64,000 nucleotides of DNA from Ochrovirga pacifica (GTDB lineage: Bacteria > Bacteroidota > Bacteroidia > Flavobacteriales > Flavobacteriaceae), in contig NZ_AFPK01000063.1 of NCBI RefSeq assembly GCF_000220525.1, forward strand, positions 62,001 to 126,000, written 5' to 3'. Positions 44,556 through 52,772 of this stretch are shown in pieces. Each line of letters opens with the position of its first letter. Positions within the stretch are counted from its first letter, which is position 1. The notes under the pieces were generated by a model that ran no database searches, was not told where the DNA came from, and was given only the letters and a program-made list of their open reading frames with translations. The position numbers and the translations under genes are program-made.

Positions 44556-45751
44556 AGCTATCCAATTTAAATTTGTGCATCGCTACGCTCCGCCAATATT
44601 TTTTTTGGAAAAAAGATGCCTTTGTATTTGTTGCTGTGGCAGATGCTGTCAAGGTTTTTGATAAAAAGTTTGGTGTTTAAATCTGATGGTTTTGGAAAAA
44701 GTTGGTCAAAGTTTTTATCAAAACCCGTAGGGCTTGACCTTTACTGCATTAAGTGCTGGATGGAGGAAAGCAACGATATTAGCCATCTTTTATCCAAATA
44801 ATAGATTTTAACCTCTCTTTTTAATCGGTTTGAACAAGTTCTTTTTGATGTAAGCCTGCTCTTTTATTTTAAAATGTATATGTAGTTGAGTTTTTGTTTT
44901 TTAGACTTAAAGCGTTGGGAATGTAGTGCAACGGAATGGACAACGTTTTGATTTATTATGGGATGTTTACAACAGGAGAACGATGTTTCTATGGGTTGTT
45001 TTGAAATATCGAATAGGTATAGAAACTAAAAGGTTTTGTACATGGAACATGGTGGAATGTACAAGTCCTTGTTTGGATTGAATTTGATACTTCTATAGAT
45101 TGAAAAAAGTATGCTTGATCAGAATAGAAAACAGGTAAAACAGCCTTGAGCCAAACGGTGGGATGGCTATGCAATGAGTGTAACGGATTGCAGAGACAGC
45201 ACAAGCGATAGCGAGCCGCCTAGCGAGTGGAGCTAGTGGTGGTACAAAAAAACAGCCTGACAATCGGAAGGTGTTTTGTAGCTATGTGTGTAGTGGAACG
45301 TCGGGATTTTGTAAATTTTCTATACAAAAACCCAGAGTGAAACGAAACTTACACAAGGTGACTTATTTATTGGCTAGAGCCTTAGCGGTTGGTGATGTGG
45401 TTGGGAAAGGCGGAGGCAAATTATAAAAAGACACCGTAGCCACTAGCGACCAGCAGGCGAGCAAAATTATGGCAATGGTTGGCTGTGTTGCTGCTGCATG
45501 TAATGGAACGAAGTATGAGTGCAATGGAATGCAGGTGCATAAGCAGACAAGGGAATTGCCGTGAGGATTGATTGAGGAACGCAACAAACATGACAAACTT
45601 GTAGCGTAGCGGAAACCCATAGGGCAAGTATACGCTTTTTTATAGCCATTGAAATGATAGTAGAAAAGTTAAAAAAAGGGTATGCTTGGTTTGGCAGGTT
45701 TGTTTGCTGACGATTGAATGACGAACTCCGCTTTACCGTTAATTAATGATT
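44556..45751. other. Long non-coding block with hairpins, candidate structured RNA
   Basis: 1.2 kb without a credible gene, and of higher G content than its surroundings. Hairpins read from sequence: GTACAT/ATGTAC (45038-45062), GCAAT/ATTGC (45171-45191), CTAGC/GCTAG (45220-45236) and GGGATTTTGTA with TACAAAAACCC (45303-45333, one mismatch). Motifs such as AGCGATAGCGAGCCGCC and TAGCGTAGCGGAAACCCAT recall similar non-coding blocks beside such clusters in other flavobacteria (from memory). Strand and borders are uncertain. Confidence 0.5.
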
Positions 45752-47215
45752 TTAGAATAATTCAAAGCTGATATTATTTGTAAGGTTATTAATGACTTGA
45801 AATTCTTTTTTATAATTGGGATTATTAAAGGATTTACCAGATGCAGAAAATGATTTAAAAATAAGTCTTTTTATTAAACTTTCTACATCCATCGGCAAAA
45901 GGAAGTATCTTATGTTATCATAAGATTCATACATGGTTTTATAACCCTGTAAACCAACAACACCATTATTATCTTTTAATTTATTTGTATAAAATGATTT
46001 AAAAAACTTTTCACCATCTTTAAAGTAAATTATACCAACTATCATTTTAGGTTTTGCTACCAAAATATCATTAACAGAATTTCCTTCATAAATCCCATTT
46101 TGATATAATTCACGATTTTTTTTCAACAATTCACTAACTTTTACTCTATTGATGTAGCCAGATTCATTATAACAAATCAATAAATATTCATTTTTAGAAG
46201 TAATAGAAGCATGGAAATCAAAACTATTAACTAGGTTATCTGTTAGATTATATTCACCATTGCCTCTTAAATTAAAATATTTAATTACTTTTTCTTTTTT
46301 GGCGATTCTTACAGGAGACTTTTTTTCTTTGAGTTTAACCGGAACTTTAGGAGCCACCATAAAGTTATTACTATTCAATAAATTGTTCTGTTTTTCAATT
46401 TTTAGTCTTGAAACTTTTTTACCTATTTGAATGCCTCTTGCTCTGTTGAAAATAGTCTCTTTAAATTGTTCTAATTTTTGATAAATCTCTTCTTTCGATA
46501 AATAACTTAAAACAGTAAGCCCCCCTAATTGATTTAAAGTTTTAATCATTTGTTGAGCAATTGCTTCAGAACCAATCCTTTTACCCTCAAAAGCTTGATC
46601 TTTATATTTATGATAAAAATCTAATACTGCATGCATTACTTTCTTATCTCTAATAATTTGGTACGATCCTATATTCTTATCTCTCAAATTTCTCTCAGAA
46701 AGAAATATTTTACTGTAGAAATATTTATCTGATAAAGTCTCATCTATGGTTAAATGAATCGCCCACCATAAACCAGCTATAGGCGATTTTATCAGACTAT
46801 TTTGAGAAGGTTCAATTGATAAAAAAAATCTTTCAATTTCATCTTTTTGTTTTTTATCATCTTCTTCCCATTTTTTAATCCATCTATCTTTTATATACTT
46901 AAAGAAAGGATCTAAATTAAGATATAACCAGAATAAATTATTTGAAGCTTGAACACGATCAAGAGGAAGTGATTCATATATAATTTTTGCTAGTGAAAAT
47001 TCATCCTTTTGATTTTCATTGTATTTTGAATAAAATAGATCCAACGAAGATTTATCTATTACAGGATAATTGTCATCTTCTGTATAGTTAATACTATTAA
47101 AATCAAATTGATCGTTTTGAAATTTGATTAAAAAATTATTTAGTTCATTATAATTTTTAAATTCCTGTCTTAAAGAGGTAAGACTTTCTGTTGTGATTAA
47201 TTTACTCATCTTCAT
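45752..47215 (-). CDS. Uncharacterised protein of GHKL-linked defence module, 487 aa
   Basis: 487 residues. A central SPIAGLWWAIHLTIDETLSD with following KIFLSERNLRD region resembles DUF6339-type proteins that accompany restriction systems, a match I hold only from memory. N-terminal 100 residues are helical, the C-terminal third is beta/alpha with FDFHASITSKNEYLLICY. No catalytic motif is clear. Its start overlaps the 256-aa gene by 14 bases, so translation is coupled. Last gene of the operon. Confidence 0.6.
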   Translation of the reverse strand: MKMSKLITTESLTSLRQEFKNYNELNNFLIKFQNDQFDFNSINYTEDDNYPVIDKSSLDLFYSKYNENQKDEFSLAKIIYESLPLDRVQASNNLFWLYLNLDPFFKYIKDRWIKKWEEDDKKQKDEIERFFLSIEPSQNSLIKSPIAGLWWAIHLTIDETLSDKYFYSKIFLSERNLRDKNIGSYQIIRDKKVMHAVLDFYHKYKDQAFEGKRIGSEAIAQQMIKTLNQLGGLTVLSYLSKEEIYQKLEQFKETIFNRARGIQIGKKVSRLKIEKQNNLLNSNNFMVAPKVPVKLKEKKSPVRIAKKEKVIKYFNLRGNGEYNLTDNLVNSFDFHASITSKNEYLLICYNESGYINRVKVSELLKKNRELYQNGIYEGNSVNDILVAKPKMIVGIIYFKDGEKFFKSFYTNKLKDNNGVVGLQGYKTMYESYDNIRYFLLPMDVESLIKRLIFKSFSASGKSFNNPNYKKEFQVINNLTNNISFELF

Positions 47216-47972
47216 TTTGTTTTTCTACAGCAATTAAATGATTCACTAAACTAATACTTGGATTTTTTAGCATATCTGAAATAAATTTTAAATGGTCTTT
47301 TTCATTAGGAAATCCTGTTTCTTGTGAAGAATATTTTCTCCATTTTGATAGTAATGCTTTGTGCCAAAGTAAATGATCTAAATTAGATCCTTCTTTAAGA
47401 TATTTACATGCTTCTAGAAGAGCAATTTGTGCAAATTGTGAAGTTAACACCTCTTTTACTAATTTGTCATTTTGTTTTTTAACTAAAAACTCATATTGTT
47501 TTTTAGGTATTTGTATTACAATAGTATTGCCCGCTGTTGCAATTGTTAGTTGATTATTTTCAGAAGTTTCAAAGGAAATCAATCCTTTACTTCTGTTATC
47601 AATATCTTTTTTGTGAGAACCAAAATGTGCTATTGGCATCCCTTTTTGTATTTGTTGTCCTTCCCATATTATATTTTTGTTAGCTACGACTAAGACATCA
47701 ATGTTAAAATTAACAGCTACATTTTTCCGAGGTATTTGAATGATTACAAGTGTATCATTTTTAGCTTTGAAAACTTTTCTAAACATTGTTGCTGAACAAT
47801 TAACCTCAGCAATTACATCTATATTAGATTTAATTGTTTTGTATTTATTATCGCTAATAAAATAGTCTGGTAATCTTATTTCATACTCAAAATTAATAGA
47901 AGAATGAGGTAATTCACTTAATTCAATGGTATGTATTTCTACACTATATGGAAAACTAGTAGCCTGTTTCAT
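47202..47972 (-). CDS. Uncharacterised protein of GHKL-linked defence module, 256 aa
   Basis: 256 residues, no recognised family. N-terminal half is beta-rich (YSVEIHTIELSELPHSSINF), the C-terminal half helical (SQFAQIALLEACKYLKEGSN). It could be an adaptor between its neighbours. Four bases separate it from the ATPase gene, and it overlaps the next gene, so the three are translated as a unit. Confidence 0.6.
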   Translation of the reverse strand: MKQATSFPYSVEIHTIELSELPHSSINFEYEIRLPDYFISDNKYKTIKSNIDVIAEVNCSATMFRKVFKAKNDTLVIIQIPRKNVAVNFNIDVLVVANKNIIWEGQQIQKGMPIAHFGSHKKDIDNRSKGLISFETSENNQLTIATAGNTIVIQIPKKQYEFLVKKQNDKLVKEVLTSQFAQIALLEACKYLKEGSNLDHLLWHKALLSKWRKYSSQETGFPNEKDHLKFISDMLKNPSISLVNHLIAVEKQNEDE

Positions 47973-47976
47973 CTAT

Positions 47977-49611
47977 TTATTTGTTTATTGAAGTAATAGA
48001 GGGAGCCACCAAGTATGGACAATCTAACTCTATGTTTTTAATAATATTATCGCCTTTTTTTACATCTAATGTTATGATGTTGTCATTTATATAACCCATT
48101 GAAGCTTTAAGAATATTTACAACATCTTTACTCGAATCTGTACCAATACTAATTTTAAATTTTTGATTTTTAATTGTTTTATTTGCATTAAAAATAAGAT
48201 CGTATTTATATTTATTATTTTCTAGTCTTGCTCTAAAACTATGTTTCCCTATAACTCTATCTCTTGGAACATCATTTTTAATAGATACTATATTAGAAAC
48301 CTCTTTCTTGTTTGTACCCGATGTAGTACCACCAGAAAAACTAAATAAATTGTCTAGTTTATCAATTGTAAATGAGCTTTTATTCCCTAGCCCCGCATAC
48401 AATGCATACATATCTTTAATAAAGTTTTTAACTTGTTCTAGTGTCTTTTTAGCTTGCACTGTTAGGTTGTGATTAATTTTAGGGCTCCACATATCGTGAG
48501 CATCGTTTTCAATTTCTTTTAAAAATTTATTTCCTTCATCATTATCACATAAAAACAAACCTGCAAATCCAGAATCTAAATTATTTTCTTTATAGATTAA
48601 CATTTTTGTTTGCCTAAATCTAGCCACGGCACCTAAATTAAACTCTTCATTTTTATGTAACCATAACTTACATTCCCCTATATTATCTATTACCTTAGTA
48701 TAACATTTTCCATTTATATAAGTTTCATAATAGGCTCTAGGATTTTGTCTATCTCCTGTTTTATAATCTCTATAATCTGGAAAATAATCCATCATATATT
48801 TTTGAACATTATCTGTATTTAATTTTTGACCTTCTACAATTACCTCTAACTGATTATCTACAATAGCATACCAATAATTACGAAGTACTTCTTTAATTAC
48901 TTCGTCTGTAAAATTATTTATTTGCCAAAATCCAATTATAAAAACAGACGTACCTAATTGTTCTCTTTTAAATAAATCAGGTATTTCATTATTTTTTTTA
49001 AGTTCAATATCTCCATAAAAGCCTTTGTAATAACTTTGTTCTTGAAGATTATTAGGGTTTGTATGTGTAGCAAGTTTGGCAGCTGCCCTAAACCTATTAC
49101 CTTCATTATTTTTTGTAGAAACTAACATGGTACGTAAATAGGAACTAGCGTAATATACTGCTTTACCAACCCCTTTACTTCCTTGAGAAGAAGCATTGGT
49201 TTTGTTGGATTTAAAAATACCTTGTGTTAAACTTTCAAACGACTTTTTAGTCATTCCTGTAGTGTTGTAGTCTGATATTTCTAAATAGGTATAAAAATCA
49301 TTGTCCGAAAATTCTTTGATATGTCTTTTTACTTCTTCATTTTCAGAATTGTCATTTTCACTATTCACACAAGCATTGATATGACTTTCAATCTCAGTAA
49401 ACTCTGGTAGCGTATTTTTTTTAACTATTCCTGTTTTAATAATCACTTTAACAGGTTGGTTGGTTATTTTATGATCCTTTGCATCACATGAATTTTGAAT
49501 GGCTTCACGTACTATTGATTTAGCAGGATTCATACCGAATTTTTCAATGTCATTATCTTTAAAACCAACAATATCTAGTTCATTTGTATGTTTTGCAAAT
49601 TTCCATTTCAT
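47977..49611 (-). CDS. GHKL-fold ATPase
   Basis: 544 residues. The Bergerat ATP-binding fold is clear in the first 250: N-box REAIQNSCDAKD near 35, LEISDYNTTGM (Asp-x-Gly), SSQGSKGVGKAVYYASS (GxxGxGK lid) and LGTSVFIIGF. The rest is a beta/alpha transducer-like region of unknown fold. GHKL ATPases of this build occur in several antiphage systems (MutL/MORC-like) as nucleotide-driven clamps. It starts 70 bases after hsdS, in the same direction. Confidence 0.8.
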   Translation of the reverse strand: MKWKFAKHTNELDIVGFKDNDIEKFGMNPAKSIVREAIQNSCDAKDHKITNQPVKVIIKTGIVKKNTLPEFTEIESHINACVNSENDNSENEEVKRHIKEFSDNDFYTYLEISDYNTTGMTKKSFESLTQGIFKSNKTNASSQGSKGVGKAVYYASSYLRTMLVSTKNNEGNRFRAAAKLATHTNPNNLQEQSYYKGFYGDIELKKNNEIPDLFKREQLGTSVFIIGFWQINNFTDEVIKEVLRNYWYAIVDNQLEVIVEGQKLNTDNVQKYMMDYFPDYRDYKTGDRQNPRAYYETYINGKCYTKVIDNIGECKLWLHKNEEFNLGAVARFRQTKMLIYKENNLDSGFAGLFLCDNDEGNKFLKEIENDAHDMWSPKINHNLTVQAKKTLEQVKNFIKDMYALYAGLGNKSSFTIDKLDNLFSFSGGTTSGTNKKEVSNIVSIKNDVPRDRVIGKHSFRARLENNKYKYDLIFNANKTIKNQKFKISIGTDSSKDVVNILKASMGYINDNIITLDVKKGDNIIKNIELDCPYLVAPSITSINK

Positions 49612-49681
49612 ATTTTTCTTTATTTTCTTTCAATTATATACTTTAACACCTCTTTTCTATAACATATACAGAATATCTATA

Positions 49682-50962
49682 TTATTTTTTATTCCCATAT
49701 TGAACAGATTCCTCTGCCACCATGCCTAACTCTTTTTCTGCTCCACCAATCGTTACCTGCCCATTCATTAACATAGGCAACAACCAATCTCTTAATTCTG
49801 AGAGTTTTTGGTTTTCTTCATTATTAGAAATAATTTTACTTAAAGTGGATTTGAAAAAAATATTTGCTTGTTGTTGAATTTTATCTGTTGCTTTTAAAAT
49901 TTTTAAATCATTAATATCTCTGGCACTTAAATGAGCTACAGTTGTTCGTGATACATTTTTCTCTCTAGCTTTAATATATGGCTCTATTGAATATTTAGTT
50001 TGAATTTCGGAAATAGAATTAGAAGATGTTCTTATTCTTAAACATCTTTGATTTAAATAACAACCTTCTTTATTCCAATAATTTATATGAAAATTACCAT
50101 CCATTCCAACTAATAAATCTCCTTTTTCCAATTTGTATTTCTCATGAACCTCCTCGGTTGAGAAATTTGAAATTGTACAATTTAAAATATCTCGTATCCT
50201 TATTACTGGTACTCCCTCAGATTCTGAATTAAATAATGTTGTACTGAAAGGAAATCCATACTGTAAATCCATTTCATCTATCAAATAATTCACTTCCCAC
50301 CCCTCAGGAATTTCTCTTTTTATATCTTCATTAAACTCCATTTTACCACCAGATGATTTGTAGGGTTTTCCGTTGGCATCGGGAAAATCAAACTGGACAA
50401 ACCAATAGTCGTACAGGGTTTTGGCCATGGCTTCTAACTCCGCATTTATTTTGTTGTTGATTTCTATTTTGGCATCTAAATCGGATAAAACTTTGGCGAT
50501 TTGTTTTTGGGTAGTTGGAATATTGATTTTGAGATTTTGCATCGCTTCTTTAGTTAAAGCGTTTCTTGTACCACCAACCCCACATATCTGCATTAAATAT
50601 GGTTTAAGATTAATTAAAAAATAATTCACAAATCTTGAATCATATTCTGGTTTACATCGAATTATGCTGACATGTTGATTTACTCTAGCAGGTAAAACAT
50701 TATTTGGAACCAAACAAGTTCTAGCAATTGAATCTCCTGTTATATTAAAAAGAATATCTCCTTCTTCAACAGTTACATTGTTTAATTTTTTAGCTTGTTC
50801 CTCATCTATAAAAGCTAAACCATTTTTTGAAAAAGAAAAATCATATACATTTTGACTCCTAATTAAAGAAATACCCTCATTTTTATATGCACTTTGTCCT
50901 CCTTTAGGAGTTGCTCCACTTCCTATTTTTAAAGTAATTTCTTCTAAAGTTTTAGTTTTCAT
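49682..50962 (-). CDS. hsdS: Type I restriction enzyme specificity subunit
   Basis: 426 residues with two target-recognition domains. TRD1 begins with LEEITLKIGSGATPKGG, and TRD2 with EIPEGWEVNYLIDEM, separated and ended by helical spacers (QKQIAKVLSDLDAKIEINNK). It selects the asymmetric DNA sequence for methylation and cleavage. It overlaps the hsdM end by 11 bases, consistent with translational coupling. The target sequence cannot be read from it. Confidence 0.93.
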   Translation of the reverse strand: MKTKTLEEITLKIGSGATPKGGQSAYKNEGISLIRSQNVYDFSFSKNGLAFIDEEQAKKLNNVTVEEGDILFNITGDSIARTCLVPNNVLPARVNQHVSIIRCKPEYDSRFVNYFLINLKPYLMQICGVGGTRNALTKEAMQNLKINIPTTQKQIAKVLSDLDAKIEINNKINAELEAMAKTLYDYWFVQFDFPDANGKPYKSSGGKMEFNEDIKREIPEGWEVNYLIDEMDLQYGFPFSTTLFNSESEGVPVIRIRDILNCTISNFSTEEVHEKYKLEKGDLLVGMDGNFHINYWNKEGCYLNQRCLRIRTSSNSISEIQTKYSIEPYIKAREKNVSRTTVAHLSARDINDLKILKATDKIQQQANIFFKSTLSKIISNNEENQKLSELRDWLLPMLMNGQVTIGGAEKELGMVAEESVQYGNKK

Positions 50963-52580
50963 ACTTCAAACCTTTTAAATTCTTCTGGATTTCCACTTCT
51001 AAAGTTTTAGACTCTGCAAATAGATTTTCTAAATTGCTTTCAAATTCATTCATTTTGGTGGCAAATTCTTCTGCTGTAATGTCTGTATATTCAATTTTTA
51101 CTTCAAAATACTGTCCTGCACTCAGGCTGTAGTTTTTGGCTTTTATTTCCTCATAAGAAACCACTACAGAAAAATCATCTTCTGCTTTTTTGGAGTTAAA
51201 AATGTTGATAATTTTTTCTTCTTCAAGCTCACTTAACACCGTTTTTTGGTTTTTACCCTCTTTAACCGTAGTTCCTAAGTTAGAAGCGTCTATCAACACT
51301 ACATCTCCTGTATTGGCTTTGTCTAAAAACAGAATAGATATGTTGGTACCTGTGGTAGCAAAAATATTAGAAGGCATGGAAACCACTCCTGCCAACATTT
51401 TACTTTGCACCATTTTTTGTCTAATCTTTTTATCTATACCACTTTGTGCCGTAATAAAACCTGTAGGTACTACAATGGCTGCTTTTCCTTTGGTTTCTTC
51501 TAAAGAATACATAATGTGTTGTAAAAACATTAGGTAAATAGCCATAGATTCTTTCTTTTTGGCAGGTACTTTAGGAATTCCTGCAAAAAAGCGTTCGTGG
51601 TTTTCTTTGGTGTCTAAATCTGCACTGTAATCAGAAAAATCTAATTTAAACGGAGGATTAGAAACTATATAATCGAACTTTTTTAATTGTCCGTTGGCAT
51701 CCTTATGGTAAGGGTCTAAAATGGTATTTCCTTTTACAATGTGTGGAATGGAATGCACCAAATTGTTTAACACCAAGTTTAAACGCAACAGGTTAGATGA
51801 TTTTTGAGAAATGTCTTGAGAGTAAATAGAACACTTGTCTTCTCCAATTTGGTGGGCTAAATTCATTAATAATGTCCCCGAACCTGCAGAAGGATCGTAA
51901 CAGGTTACATTGCTAACGCTTTTGTTCACCAAACAACGAGCCATGATTTTGGCTACGGCATGGGGAGTAAAATACTCTGCATATTTCCCTCCGCTGTTAG
52001 AGTTGTAATCTTTGATTAAATATTCAAAAATAGCTGCAAAAAAATCGAATTTTTCTGTAAAAATTTGCTCAAAACTAAAACCTGCTAGTTTGTTGATAAT
52101 GGCTTTGCAAAAACCATCTCTATCATCGGTAACATACTTGCTTAGGTTTTCAAACAACACAATTTTTTCACCTCCGTGGGTTACTACCGAGAAAATAGCA
52201 CTGTTGCTTTCTGCTACAGCTAACAAGGTATTGTCAAACAATTCAGAAAAATTGTCTTCGTTTTGTTTGCTGTGTAAATACGATATAAACTGATGGGGTT
52301 GTATGACTGCTGTACTTTCGTTAAGCTCATAGGTTAACATTTCAAAATCCTCATCGCTTAGTTTGGCAATTTCCTGTTCAGGATTTTTGGCATTGGCTAG
52401 ATTAGGGTCTGCTTTTTTTAATTCATAAATAAACTTATCGTTTAAGAATTTGTATAAAAATACTTGGGTGATGATTTTGAATTCGTTTCCATCATTTCCT
52501 AAACCATAGTTGGCACAAACACTTTTTAAGTCGTCTATCAATGCTTTGGTTTGGGTTTCAAAAGCTAATACTGTTGTCAT
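50952..52580 (-). CDS. hsdM: Type I restriction enzyme DNA-methyltransferase subunit
   Basis: 542 residues. HsdM_N helical domain (1-150), then an N6-adenine methylase: YDPSAGSGTLLMNLAHQIG (SAM-binding motif I) and DYIVSNPPFKLDF (NPPF motif IV). Makes m6A on host DNA and, with HsdS and HsdR, forms the restriction complex. It lies 192 bases after hsdR, with REP-like repeats between. Confidence 0.95.
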   Translation of the reverse strand: MTTVLAFETQTKALIDDLKSVCANYGLGNDGNEFKIITQVFLYKFLNDKFIYELKKADPNLANAKNPEQEIAKLSDEDFEMLTYELNESTAVIQPHQFISYLHSKQNEDNFSELFDNTLLAVAESNSAIFSVVTHGGEKIVLFENLSKYVTDDRDGFCKAIINKLAGFSFEQIFTEKFDFFAAIFEYLIKDYNSNSGGKYAEYFTPHAVAKIMARCLVNKSVSNVTCYDPSAGSGTLLMNLAHQIGEDKCSIYSQDISQKSSNLLRLNLVLNNLVHSIPHIVKGNTILDPYHKDANGQLKKFDYIVSNPPFKLDFSDYSADLDTKENHERFFAGIPKVPAKKKESMAIYLMFLQHIMYSLEETKGKAAIVVPTGFITAQSGIDKKIRQKMVQSKMLAGVVSMPSNIFATTGTNISILFLDKANTGDVVLIDASNLGTTVKEGKNQKTVLSELEEEKIINIFNSKKAEDDFSVVVSYEEIKAKNYSLSAGQYFEVKIEYTDITAEEFATKMNEFESNLENLFAESKTLEVEIQKNLKGLKYEN

Positions 52581-52605
52581 TTTTTTATTTTGTGTTTTTT
52601 ATAGT

Positions 52606-52770
52606 TGTTCTCGATACTCTTTCTCATGCTTCGAAAGAACTCGAACTGACATTCTTTTTTTCTTAGAATTGCATCTCGACTCTACTTCGATAAACTCAGC
52701 ACAGGCTGATGATTCCTCCTTTTATTCTCGATACATCCTGAAACGAGTTCAGGACACTCGAATTGACATT
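52606..52770. repeat. REP-like repeats between hsdR and hsdM
   Basis: Two related imperfect units starting TTCTCGATAC and ending CTCGAAnTGACATT. The second has a TCCTGAA-acgag-TTCAGGA hairpin (52736-52754). Between them is an ACTTCGATAAACTCAGCACAGGC stretch also seen (ACTTCGACAAGCTCAGCACAGG) at about 43.22 kb. Confidence 0.7.
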
Positions 52771-52772
52771 GA

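Noticed and set aside
44616-44801. 61-codon open frame on the plus strand in the non-coding block
   Set aside because: No recognisable product, poor start context, and other frames look equally coding-like over parts; treated as part of the non-coding or decayed block.
45363-45649. Several overlapping frames of 60-85 codons on the minus strand
   Set aside because: They overlap each other in different frames inside the hairpin-bearing block and have odd, Cys/His/Ser-rich composition.
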